NCBI RefSeq assembly: GCF_030345095.1
Contig: NZ_CP128360.1
Span: forward strand, 2,790,001-2,854,000
Reading direction: 5' to 3'
Origin: Solwaraspora sp. WMMA2056
GTDB taxonomy: Bacteria > Actinomycetota > Actinomycetes > Mycobacteriales > Micromonosporaceae
Length of the DNA: 64,000 bases
Shown here piece after piece: positions 9,442 through 18,043 of this stretch (the first letter of the stretch is position 1; each line of letters opens with the position of its first letter). Under the pieces are notes generated by a model, which had not been told where the DNA came from, did not search any database, and saw only the letters and a program-made list of their open reading frames with translations. A program made the position numbers and the translations under genes.

Positions 9442-11004
9442 ATGCCGACCGAGATCGCGATCGCCGCACCACACCCGTCCGCGTTGGACGCCGCCGCCGA
9501 CGTGGTGGCCGCCGGAGGCGGCGTCGTCGACGCCGCCCTCGCCGCCGCTGCCGCGCTCACCGTCGCCTACCCGCACCAGTGCTCGGCCGGCGGTGACCTG
9601 ATCGCGCTGGTCCGTACCCCCGACGACCAGGTCCGGGCGGTGCTGTCGGTCGGTGCGGCCGCCGTCGGCATCGACGTCGCGGCGCTGCGTGCCACCGCCG
9701 ACCGGATGCCGCCGGGCGGGCCGCTGACCGTCACCGTGCCCGGCGTCGTCGCCGGCTGGGCAGCGCTGGCCGACCTCGGCGGCCAGCTGCCGCTGGCCCG
9801 GGTGCTGGCACCGGCGGTGGAGCTGGCCGCCGGCGGCGTACCGGTCAGCCCCGGCCTGGCTGCGGCGATCCTGCGCCGCCTCGACGTGGTCCGCGCCGAT
9901 CCCGGCCTCGCGGCGCTGCTGCTCGACGGCGACGGTACGCCGCTGCCGACCGGGTCGGTGCTGCGTCAGCCGGCGCTGGCCCGCACCCTCGGCACGGTCG
10001 GTGCCGACTGGCGCGACTACTACCAGGGCGAACTCGCCGAGGCGCTGGCCGCCGGGCTGGCCGCCCTCGGAAGCCCGTTGACCGCCGCCGACCTCGCCGG
10101 CCACGCCGCCGAGATCACCGACCCACTGCGGTACGCCGCCGCCGGCTCCGAGGTGACCTGGTCTGTCGCCCCGCCGCCCAGCCAGGGGGCCACCCTGCTT
10201 GCCATGCTCTCCGGAGCAACCGCCGACACTGCTACTGCCACCGCAGCGACCACCACCGCCCCCGCCAACCACCTGTCGGCCGCGCTGACCACCGCCCGGA
10301 CCGCCGAGCAGCGGCGCGACGCCCTGCTCGGCGACCCTCGGACCGGCCCGATCGACCTCGACGGACTGCTGCTGCGCACCGGCACCCCCACCGGACCGAC
10401 CCCGCCGACCGGTCCGAAACCTGCCGGGGACACCGTCGCCGTCACCGCCGTCGGCAGCGACGGCACCGCCGTCACCCTGATCCAGAGCGTGTTCCAGACC
10501 TTCGGTGCCGGCATCTGCGAACCCGGCACCGGCCTGGTGCTGCACAACCGGGGGTCGGTGTTTAGCCTCGACCCGGCCCACCCCGGCCGGCTGCGCCCCG
10601 GTGCCCGCCCACCGCACACCCTCTGCCCGGCGATCGCCACCGGCCCGGACCGGGTGCTCGCGCTGGGCTGCCAGGGTGGCCGGGCTCAGCCGTGGATCCT
10701 TGCCCAGGTCGCCGCCGACGCGTTGACCACCACCGACCCGGCCGGGCTGCTGGCCCGCCCCCGGTGGGTGATCGGTGCCCGCGACGTCGGCCAGGACCGG
10801 CCCAGCCTGCTGCTGGAGCCGGACACCCCGGACACCGACGCGCTGCGCGCCACCGCCGCCGACCTCGACCTGCAGGTGGTCCAGTTGCCGCAGCGTCACG
10901 ACGACGCCGGGCACGTGCAACTGGCCCGGCTCACCCCGGCCGGCCTCGACGCCGCCAGCGACCCCCGCGCCGACGGCGCCGCCCGGGTGCTGCGAGGCGG
11001 CTGA
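9442..11004 (+). CDS. gamma-glutamyltransferase-like N-terminal nucleophile hydrolase
   Basis: A 520-residue GGT-family protein without a signal peptide, so probably cytoplasmic. The N-terminal part follows GGT (AADVVAAGGGVVDAALAAAA; later GGPLTVTVPGVVAGW). The autoprocessing and nucleophile Thr is at about residue 331 (GDTVAVTAVGSDGTAV), aligning with the TT of E. coli GGT. The C-terminal part has FGAGICEPGTGLVLHNRG. An Ala/Thr-rich insert of about 30 residues (about 255-285) precedes the processing site. It may remove a gamma-glutamyl group or cleave an acyl-amide. Start ATG at 9442. Confidence 0.88.
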   Translation: MPTEIAIAAPHPSALDAAADVVAAGGGVVDAALAAAAALTVAYPHQCSAGGDLIALVRTPDDQVRAVLSVGAAAVGIDVAALRATADRMPPGGPLTVTVPGVVAGWAALADLGGQLPLARVLAPAVELAAGGVPVSPGLAAAILRRLDVVRADPGLAALLLDGDGTPLPTGSVLRQPALARTLGTVGADWRDYYQGELAEALAAGLAALGSPLTAADLAGHAAEITDPLRYAAAGSEVTWSVAPPPSQGATLLAMLSGATADTATATAATTTAPANHLSAALTTARTAEQRRDALLGDPRTGPIDLDGLLLRTGTPTGPTPPTGPKPAGDTVAVTAVGSDGTAVTLIQSVFQTFGAGICEPGTGLVLHNRGSVFSLDPAHPGRLRPGARPPHTLCPAIATGPDRVLALGCQGGRAQPWILAQVAADALTTTDPAGLLARPRWVIGARDVGQDRPSLLLEPDTPDTDALRATAADLDLQVVQLPQRHDDAGHVQLARLTPAGLDAASDPRADGAARVLRGG

Positions 11005-12977
11005 TGGACTCCGCCGACGCGGCGGCGGTGCTCGCCGCCCCGTACCGACTCGGGCCGGTCGGGCTGCGGTCCCGGATCGTCAAGGCGCCCACCTCGACCG
11101 GCGCGGCCGACGCCGCCGGGTTCGCCCAGCCGTGGCACCGGGACCACTACGGGCGGGTCGGCCGGGGTGCCGCGTTGACCATCGTGGAGTTCACCGCGAT
11201 CGACGACGACACCGCCCGCGGCTTCCCCGGCCATCTCAGCATCGCCAGCGACGACCACGCCGCCGCGCTCGCCGCCGTCGCCGAGCGGATCGCCGCCGCC
11301 GGAGCGGTGCCCGGTCTGCAGATCGCCCACGCCGGCCGGCAACGCACCCTGCCCGGCGAAGCCGTCGCCGCCTCGGAGGTGCCCTGGCCGACCATCGAAC
11401 GCCGCCTCGGGCTGCGCCCACGCTCCATCACCGTCGACGAGATCGCCGAGGTCGTCGCCGGGTTCGCCCGGGCCGCCGACCGCGCCGCCCGGGCCGGGTT
11501 CCGGGTCGTGGAGATCCAGGCCGCCAACGGCTACCTGCTCGCCGGGTTCCTGTCGCCGCACACCAACCGCCGTACCGACGGCTACGGCGGCGACCCGGCC
11601 CGGCGACGCCGCATCCTGCTGGAGGTCGTCGCCCGCTGCCGGGCCGCGTTGCCCCCCGAGGTGGCGCTCACCGTACGGCTGTCCGACCGCGACCACGAGC
11701 CCGGCGGCCAGGACCTCGCCGAGACCGCCGCCCTGGTGCGCACCCTGGCCGCCGCCGGCCAGGTCGACGCCGTGCACGTCTCGTCCGGCAACCACGAGAC
11801 CCGGGTACGGCAGGTGCCGCCGGCCGCCGTACCGCCCGGTGCCGCCTGGCGGTCGGCCGGTGACCTGCGCCGGTACGGACTGCCCGTCATCGCCTGCGGT
11901 GGGGTGACCGACCCGGTGCAGGCCGCCACCCTGATCCGCGACGGCGCCGCCGACCTGGTCGCGCTCGGCCGGGCCTTCCTCGCCGACCCCGACTGGGCCG
12001 GGAAAGCCCTGGCCGGCACCGCCGACCGGATCCGTCCGTGCGTACGCGGCAACGACGGCTGCCACGCCCGCGCCGCCCTGGTCGGCCGTCCGGTCGCCTG
12101 CACCGTCAACCCGGCGCTGAGTCGACCGGATCGCACCGCGCCGCGCCGGTCCACGGTGGATCTTCCAGTGCCCGTCGCCGGTGCCGGTGTGCCGCCGGTG
12201 CTCGTCGCCGGCGCCGGTCCGGCCGGCCTGGAAGCCGCCCACGCACTCGCCGAGCGTGGCCACCGGGTCCGCCTGTACACCGGCGGCCGACTCGGCGGTG
12301 CGCTGCGCGACGCCGTGGACACCGGCGTGCACGACAGTTTCGCCCCGTACCTGCGCTGGTTGACGGCCCGGCTGGCGGCCAGCGACGTCGAGGTCGTCGA
12401 CGCCCCGCTGCACCCCGGTGAGCTGGGCGGGGAGTGGGCCGGGTTGGTGGTCGCCACCGGCAGCGACCAGCGGGTGCTGCCCGGTGCCGTACCCGCGCTC
12501 GACGTGCTGCGCGGCACTGTGCCGCCGCCGTCCGACGGCCCGGTGGTGGTGATCGGTGCCGGCCGGACCGGCACCAGCACCGCCGCCGCGTTGGCCCGCC
12601 GGGGTGCCGACGTCACCCTGATCGGCGACACCACCCGGGTGCTCGACACCGAACCCCCCGACGACCCGCCGACCTGGACCGATCTGCTCGCCGACCTCGG
12701 CGTCCGGCTCGTCCTCGGCGGCCGGGCCAGGATCATCGAGGAACGGCAGGTGCAGGTGAACGGCGAGACGGTGCCGGCTGGACTGATCGTCGCGGCGGTC
12801 GGCCGCGAGCCCCGCAACGACCTGTACGACGATGCTACGGCGGTCGCCGCCGGCCGACCGGTGCTGCGCTGCGGCGACGCGCTGCGCCCGGCACGGCTGC
12901 ACGACGCGGTGCACGCCGGGGCGGACACCGCCCGTACCCTGCACGACGCGCTCACCATCCGGCAGGTGACATCGTGA
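11004..12977 (+). CDS. FMN/FAD oxidoreductase, Old Yellow Enzyme fused to a TrxR-like domain (dienoyl-CoA reductase type)
   Basis: 657 residues: an FMN TIM barrel (about 1-350) followed by an FAD/NAD(P) domain starting at VLVAGAGPAGLEAAHALAERG. This is the layout of 2,4-dienoyl-CoA reductase and trimethylamine dehydrogenase. Two departures are visible. The 4Fe-4S motif normally written CxxCxxxC reads CVRGNDGC, so one Cys is replaced by Gly; the fourth Cys (ACTVNP) is present. The substrate pair usually seen as HxxN reads QAAN. ATG at 11004 overlaps the preceding stop (TGATG). It probably reduces an enone or oxidises an amine intermediate. Confidence 0.88.
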   Translation: MDSADAAAVLAAPYRLGPVGLRSRIVKAPTSTGAADAAGFAQPWHRDHYGRVGRGAALTIVEFTAIDDDTARGFPGHLSIASDDHAAALAAVAERIAAAGAVPGLQIAHAGRQRTLPGEAVAASEVPWPTIERRLGLRPRSITVDEIAEVVAGFARAADRAARAGFRVVEIQAANGYLLAGFLSPHTNRRTDGYGGDPARRRRILLEVVARCRAALPPEVALTVRLSDRDHEPGGQDLAETAALVRTLAAAGQVDAVHVSSGNHETRVRQVPPAAVPPGAAWRSAGDLRRYGLPVIACGGVTDPVQAATLIRDGAADLVALGRAFLADPDWAGKALAGTADRIRPCVRGNDGCHARAALVGRPVACTVNPALSRPDRTAPRRSTVDLPVPVAGAGVPPVLVAGAGPAGLEAAHALAERGHRVRLYTGGRLGGALRDAVDTGVHDSFAPYLRWLTARLAASDVEVVDAPLHPGELGGEWAGLVVATGSDQRVLPGAVPALDVLRGTVPPPSDGPVVVIGAGRTGTSTAAALARRGADVTLIGDTTRVLDTEPPDDPPTWTDLLADLGVRLVLGGRARIIEERQVQVNGETVPAGLIVAAVGREPRNDLYDDATAVAAGRPVLRCGDALRPARLHDAVHAGADTARTLHDALTIRQVTS

Positions 12978-14596
12978 CCGGCGGTGACCTGCTGGTCGTC
13001 GGCGACGTGCACACGATGGACCCGGCCGGCCCGCGCGCCGAAGCCGTGGCGGTGCGCGCCGGCCGGATCGTCGCCGTCGGTGACCTGCGCGCCGTCCGCG
13101 ATGCCGTCCCCACTGGTACGCCGCAGCTCGCCCCGCCCGGCGGGGTCGTGCTGCCCGGCTTCGTCGACAGTCACGTGCACCTGATCTGGGCCGGCCGGGC
13201 CGCCGCCCGCGTCGGCCTGGACGACGCGACCAGCGTCCGCGACATCTGCGACCGGATCACCCGGTACGCCCGCCGGTACCCCACCCGCCGGTGGATCGAG
13301 GCCGACGCCGGCTTCGACCCCGGTGACCTGGCCGAACACCGCCTGCCGTCGGCAGCCGAGTTGGAAGCCGCCGCCCCGGGTCGGCCGGTGCTGCTGGACC
13401 GCAAGGGCCACGACGGCATCGCCAACCTGACCGCGTTGCGGCTGGCCGGGATCACCGCCGCCACCCCGGACCCGCCGGGCGGGCGGATCGACCGGTATGC
13501 CGACGGCAGCCCGACCGGGCTGCTCGTCGAGCATCCGGCGGTCGCCCTGGTCCGTGCGGTGATCCCGGAGCCGGATCAGCGGACGAGGATCGACTGGATC
13601 ACCGCCGGACAGGCGCAACTGCTCGCCCACGGCATCACCACCGCCGTCGACCCGGCGCTGCCGGCCGCCGAACTGGCCGCGTACGCCGCCGCCGGGCGGT
13701 CCGGCGCGTTGCGGCTGCGCACCGTCGCGATGCCGCTGGGCGGCGACGACGTGGACGACGCGCAGGTACGGCGTACCCTCGATGAACTTGATCTTGACAG
13801 GGTCGCACCCGGGCTGTTGCGCGCCGGGCCGACGAAGCTCTTCCTCGACGGCGGCGGCTCGCTCGGCACCGCACTGCGCTCGTCGCCCTGGCCGGGCACC
13901 GACGGCTACCACGGCAACCAGAGTCTGCGCACCGAGACGGTGCGGGCGCACTGCGCCGCTGCGGCGGCGCACGGTCGGGGCGTCGGCGTGCACGCCGTCG
14001 GCGACGCCGCGATCGACCTGACCCTGTCGGTCTTCGCCGAGGTCGCGGCCGGTACGCCGATCGCCGGCCTGGGCTTCCACCTGATCCACGCCTACCTCGG
14101 GCCGGGGCCGGCGGCGATGGCGACCGCCCGGCGACTCGGCGTGCCGGTGTCGGCGCACCCGGCGCTGCAGTGGGCGTTCGGGCTCAACCTGATCGAGCGG
14201 CTCGGCGAGCCGGCGGCGGCCGCCGCGAACCCGCTGCGAACCTGGCTGGACGCTGGCGTGACGGTCGGTGGCGGCTCCGACGGGCCGGGACCGCCGATGT
14301 CGGTGCTGCACGGCATCTGGCAGGCCCGCACCCGTCGGGTCCGGGGCCGCGACGAGCCGCTCGGGCCGGATCAGGCGGTCACCGCCGCCGAGGCGCTGGC
14401 ACTGTTCACTACCGGCGCGGCGCAGGTGGCGGGCAGTCCGCAGGCCGGCTGGGGCGGTGGCGTGCTGCGGGTCGGCGAGCCGGCGGACCTGACCGTGCTC
14501 GACGTCGATCCGCTCACCCCGGACGCCGACGCGCTGCTCGCCGGCACCGTCCTGGCCACCGTGGTCGCCGGCGAGGTCCGCTACACGGTGGAGTGA
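12974..14596 (+). CDS. amidohydrolase family protein, YtcJ type
   Basis: 540-residue metal-dependent amidohydrolase. The metal site looks complete: HxH in GFVDSHVHLIW (about residue 62), Lys in GPTKLFLDGG, His in GVHAVGDAAI and HLIHAYLGP, and Asp in GGGSDGPGPP. YtcJ-type enzymes hydrolyse N-acyl or amide bonds in small molecules. The GTG at 12974 overlaps the previous stop. It is the last gene of the importer operon and is followed by a convergent gene. Confidence 0.88.
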   Translation: MTGGDLLVVGDVHTMDPAGPRAEAVAVRAGRIVAVGDLRAVRDAVPTGTPQLAPPGGVVLPGFVDSHVHLIWAGRAAARVGLDDATSVRDICDRITRYARRYPTRRWIEADAGFDPGDLAEHRLPSAAELEAAAPGRPVLLDRKGHDGIANLTALRLAGITAATPDPPGGRIDRYADGSPTGLLVEHPAVALVRAVIPEPDQRTRIDWITAGQAQLLAHGITTAVDPALPAAELAAYAAAGRSGALRLRTVAMPLGGDDVDDAQVRRTLDELDLDRVAPGLLRAGPTKLFLDGGGSLGTALRSSPWPGTDGYHGNQSLRTETVRAHCAAAAAHGRGVGVHAVGDAAIDLTLSVFAEVAAGTPIAGLGFHLIHAYLGPGPAAMATARRLGVPVSAHPALQWAFGLNLIERLGEPAAAAANPLRTWLDAGVTVGGGSDGPGPPMSVLHGIWQARTRRVRGRDEPLGPDQAVTAAEALALFTTGAAQVAGSPQAGWGGGVLRVGEPADLTVLDVDPLTPDADALLAGTVLATVVAGEVRYTVE

Positions 14597-14621
14597 GTCG
14601 GGCTCTCGCGCAGCCCCCGAC
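14597..14621. terminator. weak hairpin between convergent genes
   Basis: GTCGGGCT and AGCCCCCGAC pair with a two-base bulge directly after the stop at 14596. No U-tract follows. It may act as a bidirectional terminator between the importer operon and the convergent hydrolase. Confidence 0.35.
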
Positions 14622-14681
14622 GACTGCTGGCCACGTTTCCGGCCTTATCGAGGCCGCTGCCCCAGGGCCGGGTCTGGGCGG

Positions 14682-15668
14682 CTATCGACCGGACGCGGCG
14701 AGGAAGTCGGCGATGTCGGCGGCGATCCGGTCCGGGTACTCGCCGTTGATGGCGTGGGAGGCGTCCGGGTAGACGACCACGGTCGCCTCGGGCAGCGTGC
14801 TGTCGGCGACCTCGGCCGCTTCGGCGGTGTCGTGCATCCGGGACTCGCCGGCGAGCAGCGCCAGCGTCGGAGTCCGTACCCCGGCCAGGTCCTCAGGCGT
14901 GATCCGGTGTGGGGCGGAGAGCTTCAGCGCGTACGTCTGCATGCCGGCCTCGATCATCTGGGCGACCGGTACGTCCTCGACGGGCGCGTCGTTGGCGGTC
15001 CAGCTGGCGAAGTCGTCGCGCCATGACCTGGGGAACCAGCGGACACTGGCCGGGATCGACCGGAGGATCGCCTGCCAGGACAGGTCAGCGAAGACCAGGA
15101 CCGGATCGAGCAGGGTGACACTGGCGATCTTCTCCGGCCGGTGCACCGCCAGGTTCATCGCGGTCCAGCCGCCGATCGAGAGCCCGACCAGGTGGATGGC
15201 CGGCTCCGGCAATTCCACCAGCACCTCGTGTAGCCACTGCGCGTGGTCGCTGGGGGTTTCGATCGGCCGCTGCTGGATGCTCATCCCCGGCTCGCCGAGC
15301 AGGTCGATGGTGTAGACGCTGCGCAGTCGAAGCAGCGCGGGCAGGTTGTCGGCCCAGACCGGCGAGGCCGCCGTCCGGCCCGGCAACAGCAGCAGCGGAT
15401 TGGCGTCCGGCTCGGCACCGGCGAAGTGGTAGAGCCGCACCACGCCGTAGCTGGTCCGCACGTCGTGGGTCTGATCGGGCCTGGGGAGCTCAGCCATGGC
15501 CTGCCGGTAAGCGGCCAGGAAGCGGTCGTGCGCGGCGGCCGAGGTGAAATGGCCGACCGGCGCTGGGGCGCGCATGGCGAGGGCAGCGATCAGGAGTGTG
15601 ACGGCGATCAGGGCGGCGCCACCGATGATCAGCCAGCGGCGGCGCGGGCGGGGGAGTGGACGGCGCAC
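14682..15668 (-). CDS. membrane-anchored alpha/beta hydrolase
   Basis: 328 residues beginning with a basic segment and one transmembrane helix (WLIIGGAALIAVTLLIAAL, about 12-30), so it is probably anchored with the catalytic domain outside. The alpha/beta-hydrolase core shows the nucleophile elbow GLSIGGW (about residue 165) and the terminal DASHAINGEYP with the catalytic His. Its GTG start follows AGGAGGACGCAG. It is divergent from the TetR gene, and the 97-base region between them contains inverted repeats, so control by that regulator is likely. Confidence 0.88.
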   Translation of the reverse strand: MRRPLPRPRRRWLIIGGAALIAVTLLIAALAMRAPAPVGHFTSAAAHDRFLAAYRQAMAELPRPDQTHDVRTSYGVVRLYHFAGAEPDANPLLLLPGRTAASPVWADNLPALLRLRSVYTIDLLGEPGMSIQQRPIETPSDHAQWLHEVLVELPEPAIHLVGLSIGGWTAMNLAVHRPEKIASVTLLDPVLVFADLSWQAILRSIPASVRWFPRSWRDDFASWTANDAPVEDVPVAQMIEAGMQTYALKLSAPHRITPEDLAGVRTPTLALLAGESRMHDTAEAAEVADSTLPEATVVVYPDASHAINGEYPDRIAADIADFLAASGR

Positions 15669-15708
15669 CTGCGTCCTCCTTGCGGGCTCCGGGTCGGCGG
15701 ACTTATCG

Positions 15709-15756
15709 TACGGTCAGAAGTCTAACCGCACGGTAGAATTTCTGCCTGACCGGTAA
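15709..15756. promoter_or_regulatory. probable TetR operator / divergent promoter
   Basis: Inverted halves CGGTCAG (15711-15717) and CTGACCG (15746-15752) flank a third dyad, ACCG-CA-CGGT (15725-15734). A possible -10 TAGAAT (15734-15739) for the TetR gene and TACGAT for the hydrolase (reverse strand, 15705-15710) overlap the block. Binding by the adjacent TetR protein is inferred from position. Confidence 0.5.
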
Positions 15757-15765
15757 GCTCACCCC

Positions 15766-16425
15766 ATGTCATCGACCGGTCCGGACCTGGCGGGCAAACC
15801 GCTGACGATCACCGAGCGAGCCCGGCGGGCGCAGTTCGTCCAGGTGACCATCGACCTCATCGCCGAGCACGGGTATCCCGGCACGTCGCTGGCCCGGATC
15901 GCCGAGGCCGCCGAGGTCTCCAAGGCGGCCGTGCTCTACCACTTTCCGACCAAGGGCGCCGTGGTCCGGGCCGCGTACCAGTCGGTGATCGACGCGCTCA
16001 CCAGCGCGGTCGGCGCGGCGGTCGCCGACCAGTCGGGCGCGCAGGCCCTGTACGCGTACATCCGGGCGCTGGTCGGCCACCTCGACGCCCGTCCCGATCA
16101 CGCTCGCATGATCATCGAGGCGATCACCGCCGAGGCCGGGGTCACCGACAGCCCGGACGACCGGGGCCGCCAGGCGGTGGTCGCGGGGTTGATCGACGCG
16201 GCCGGGGCGGCCGGCGACTACCGCGCCGAGGTCGATTCCCGCAGTACGGCCGTCATCGTCAACGGTGCGATCGACGCGATCGTGGCGCAGCGCCTCGCCG
16301 ACCCTGGCTTCGATGCGGCCGGGGCCGCCGACACGCTCGTCGACCTGCTCGACCGGGCGCTCCGTCAGCTGGCACCCCCCGCCGAGAGTCGGGCTGGCAC
16401 CCCCGCCGAGAGCCGCCAAGATTGA
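15766..16425 (+). CDS. TetR-family transcriptional regulator
   Basis: 219 residues with an N-terminal TetR helix-turn-helix: YPGTSLARIAEAAEVSKAAVLYHFPTK read around residues 35-62, followed by a helical ligand domain. It is divergent from the membrane hydrolase, with dyads in the shared promoter region, the classic arrangement for local repression. The start ATG at 15766 has only a weak ribosome site, so the message may be nearly leaderless. The inducer is unknown. Confidence 0.9.
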   Translation: MSSTGPDLAGKPLTITERARRAQFVQVTIDLIAEHGYPGTSLARIAEAAEVSKAAVLYHFPTKGAVVRAAYQSVIDALTSAVGAAVADQSGAQALYAYIRALVGHLDARPDHARMIIEAITAEAGVTDSPDDRGRQAVVAGLIDAAGAAGDYRAEVDSRSTAVIVNGAIDAIVAQRLADPGFDAAGAADTLVDLLDRALRQLAPPAESRAGTPAESRQD

Positions 16426-16432
16426 TCGTATT

Positions 16433-16449
16433 GCGAGACGGCGTCTCTG
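16433..16449. promoter_or_regulatory. IclR-like operator dyad, site 2 (leader peptide/dioxygenase)
   Basis: GCGAGA-CGGCG-TCTCTG matches 10 of 12 dyad positions and ends one base before a strong -35 box. The same operator-then--35 geometry occurs at 38647. Confidence 0.6.
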
Positions 16450-16478
16450 TTGACGGCCGACGGGCGCTGGCTTAGGCT
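16450..16478 (+). promoter_or_regulatory. sigma70-like promoter
   Basis: TTGACG (16450-16455), 17 bases, TAGGCT (16473-16478). Transcription should start near 16485, about 28 bases before the leader-peptide ATG at 16513. Confidence 0.65.
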
Positions 16479-16512
16479 GGATCGCACGACCACATAGCCG
16501 CAGGAGAACGCC

Positions 16513-16638
16513 ATGATCCGAGTTCCGCAAGGCTCTGGATTGTTGGTGCGCGGTTACGAGGAGCCGCTGCGGGTCCACCCGCCGCGCGAGGGCATGCGCC
16601 CCGGGACCGCTGCCGGGGACCCGCAGACCCCGTTCTGA
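16513..16638 (+). CDS. 41-residue leader or precursor-like peptide
   Basis: Small ORF with ATG at 16513 behind a good ribosome site (AGGAG, spacing 7) and downstream of a well-formed promoter. The peptide begins MIRVPQGSGLLVRGYEEPLR, is rich in Arg, Pro and Gly and ends DPQTPF. It has no Cys and no transmembrane segment. It ends 152 bases before the TauD-type dioxygenase, and that spacer contains several GC-rich inverted repeats. It could be an attenuation-type leader or a substrate peptide. No family recognised. Confidence 0.5.
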   Translation: MIRVPQGSGLLVRGYEEPLRVHPPREGMRPGTAAGDPQTPF

Positions 16639-16790
16639 TTTCGAGTCCCGTCGACCGCCGCGCACGTGTGCGCCGCCGGTCCGGCGGGAAGCCAGCCCTG
16701 TCCTGAAGCACCGGTGCAGAAACGCCACCTGCGTCGCACCGGGACACCGGCACTCTCCCATCAGAATCGACGACCTCGGAGCGCATCATC

Positions 16791-17861
16791 ATGACGACCG
16801 CAATCGACCTCGCACCGATCTCCGGCCCGTCCGCCTGGCGCGGTGACGAGCTGAGCACGTCCACCGAATGGATCTACCACCTCAGCGACGCCGAGCGGAC
16901 CGAACTGGAGACCGTCGGCCGCAAGTTCGTCGCCGACGACCCCGACCTGCGTACGGTGACCGCCGCCGACTACCCGCTGCCGGTCTGCGCCGGCCTCAAC
17001 GCCGAGTGCGCCCAGCAGATGGACTCCGGCCGTGGCTTCATCCTCGTCCGCGGCCTGCGCACCGAGGAGTACGGCGACACCCTGGCCGGCGCGATCTTCT
17101 TCGTGATGGGGCTGCACCTCGGCGTACCGATGGCGCAGAACCAGATGGGCGACGTGCTCGACCACGTCATCGCCACCTCCAACAAGACCCTCGACGACCC
17201 GTCGGCGCTGCCGTCGCGGGTGCGTGACCGGCTGCCGTTCCACTCCGACAGCTCCGACGTCGTCGCGCTGATGTGCCTGCGCGCGGCGAAGGACGGCGGG
17301 GCGAGCAGCCTGGTCAGTGGTACCACCATCTACAACGAGATCCTGCGCCGCCGGCCGGACCTGGCGCCGCTGCTGTTCGAGCCGTGGCACTGGGACTGGT
17401 ACAAGCAGGACCACGACGCCCCGGCGAAGACCTACGAGTCGCCGATCTGCAGCTACGTCGACGGCATCTTCAGCACGTACGCCGGCAGCTCGATGATCTT
17501 CTCGGCGCAGGACTACCCCGAGGTGCCGCGCCTCACCGAGGCGCAGATCGAGCTGCTGCACCTCTACGACGAGATCTCCCAGGAGCCGGGTCTGGCGCTG
17601 GACATGAACTTCCAGCCCGGGGACGTGCAGTGGCTGCTGAACTACGCCGCCCTGCACTCGCGGACCGGCTACGTCGACTACCCGGAGCCGGAGCGTCGTC
17701 GCCACCTGCTGCGGTTGTGGCTCAAGCGCGACGTCGGCCGCCCGCTGGTCGACGGCTTCGGCAAGAACGTGGTCAGCGACCGGGGCGCGGCGGACGTGGT
17801 GCCGGGCGGCCGGTTCCAGATCGCCGAGGCGGCCGAGGTGAACATCGAGTGGGGTAACTGA
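16791..17861 (+). CDS. TauD/TfdA-type Fe(II)/2-oxoglutarate dioxygenase
   Basis: 356-residue member of the TauD fold (PF02668). The facial triad is visible as HSD in FHSDSSDVVAL (about residue 150) and the distal His in LNYAALHSRTGY (about residue 295). The 2-oxoglutarate Arg lies in RRRHLLRLWL. These enzymes hydroxylate or desaturate small molecules or amino acid derivatives. ATG at 16791 follows CGGAGCG. It is transcribed from the operator-controlled promoter at 16450 together with the short peptide, and two terminators follow it. Confidence 0.88.
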   Translation: MTTAIDLAPISGPSAWRGDELSTSTEWIYHLSDAERTELETVGRKFVADDPDLRTVTAADYPLPVCAGLNAECAQQMDSGRGFILVRGLRTEEYGDTLAGAIFFVMGLHLGVPMAQNQMGDVLDHVIATSNKTLDDPSALPSRVRDRLPFHSDSSDVVALMCLRAAKDGGASSLVSGTTIYNEILRRRPDLAPLLFEPWHWDWYKQDHDAPAKTYESPICSYVDGIFSTYAGSSMIFSAQDYPEVPRLTEAQIELLHLYDEISQEPGLALDMNFQPGDVQWLLNYAALHSRTGYVDYPEPERRRHLLRLWLKRDVGRPLVDGFGKNVVSDRGAADVVPGGRFQIAEAAEVNIEWGN

Positions 17862-17878
17862 CCACTCCGGTACGTGGA

Positions 17879-17916
17879 CGGCCCGACACGCTCCAACGTT
17901 GTAGCGTGCCGGGCCG
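17879..17916 (+). terminator. hairpin terminator after the dioxygenase
   Basis: CGGCCCGACACGCT pairs with AGCGTGCCGGGCCG (one G-U pair) around a 10-base loop, 17 bases after the stop. Confidence 0.7.
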
Positions 17917-17965
17917 TCCGCATTAAGCCGACCAGCATCGGTGCCAGGGCATCGGTGACATCACG

Positions 17966-18002
17966 CGAAGGGCGGGACCGGTTCATCCGGTCCCGCCCTT
18001 CG
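17966..18002. terminator. perfect hairpin terminator between convergent genes
   Basis: CGAAGGGCGGGACCGG and its exact reverse complement flank a TTCAT loop. It lies 42 bases from the P450 stop on the other strand, so it probably serves that gene and the dioxygenase. Confidence 0.75.
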
Positions 18003-18043
18003 CCGTCGTACGGCTGGCTCAGCGTTGTCGTCGTACAGCCGGC

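Noticed and set aside
8539-14311. Very long minus-strand open frames (for example 8539-10920 and 11582-14311)
   Set aside because: They mirror well-supported plus-strand enzymes, carry no domain signals and arise from codon bias.
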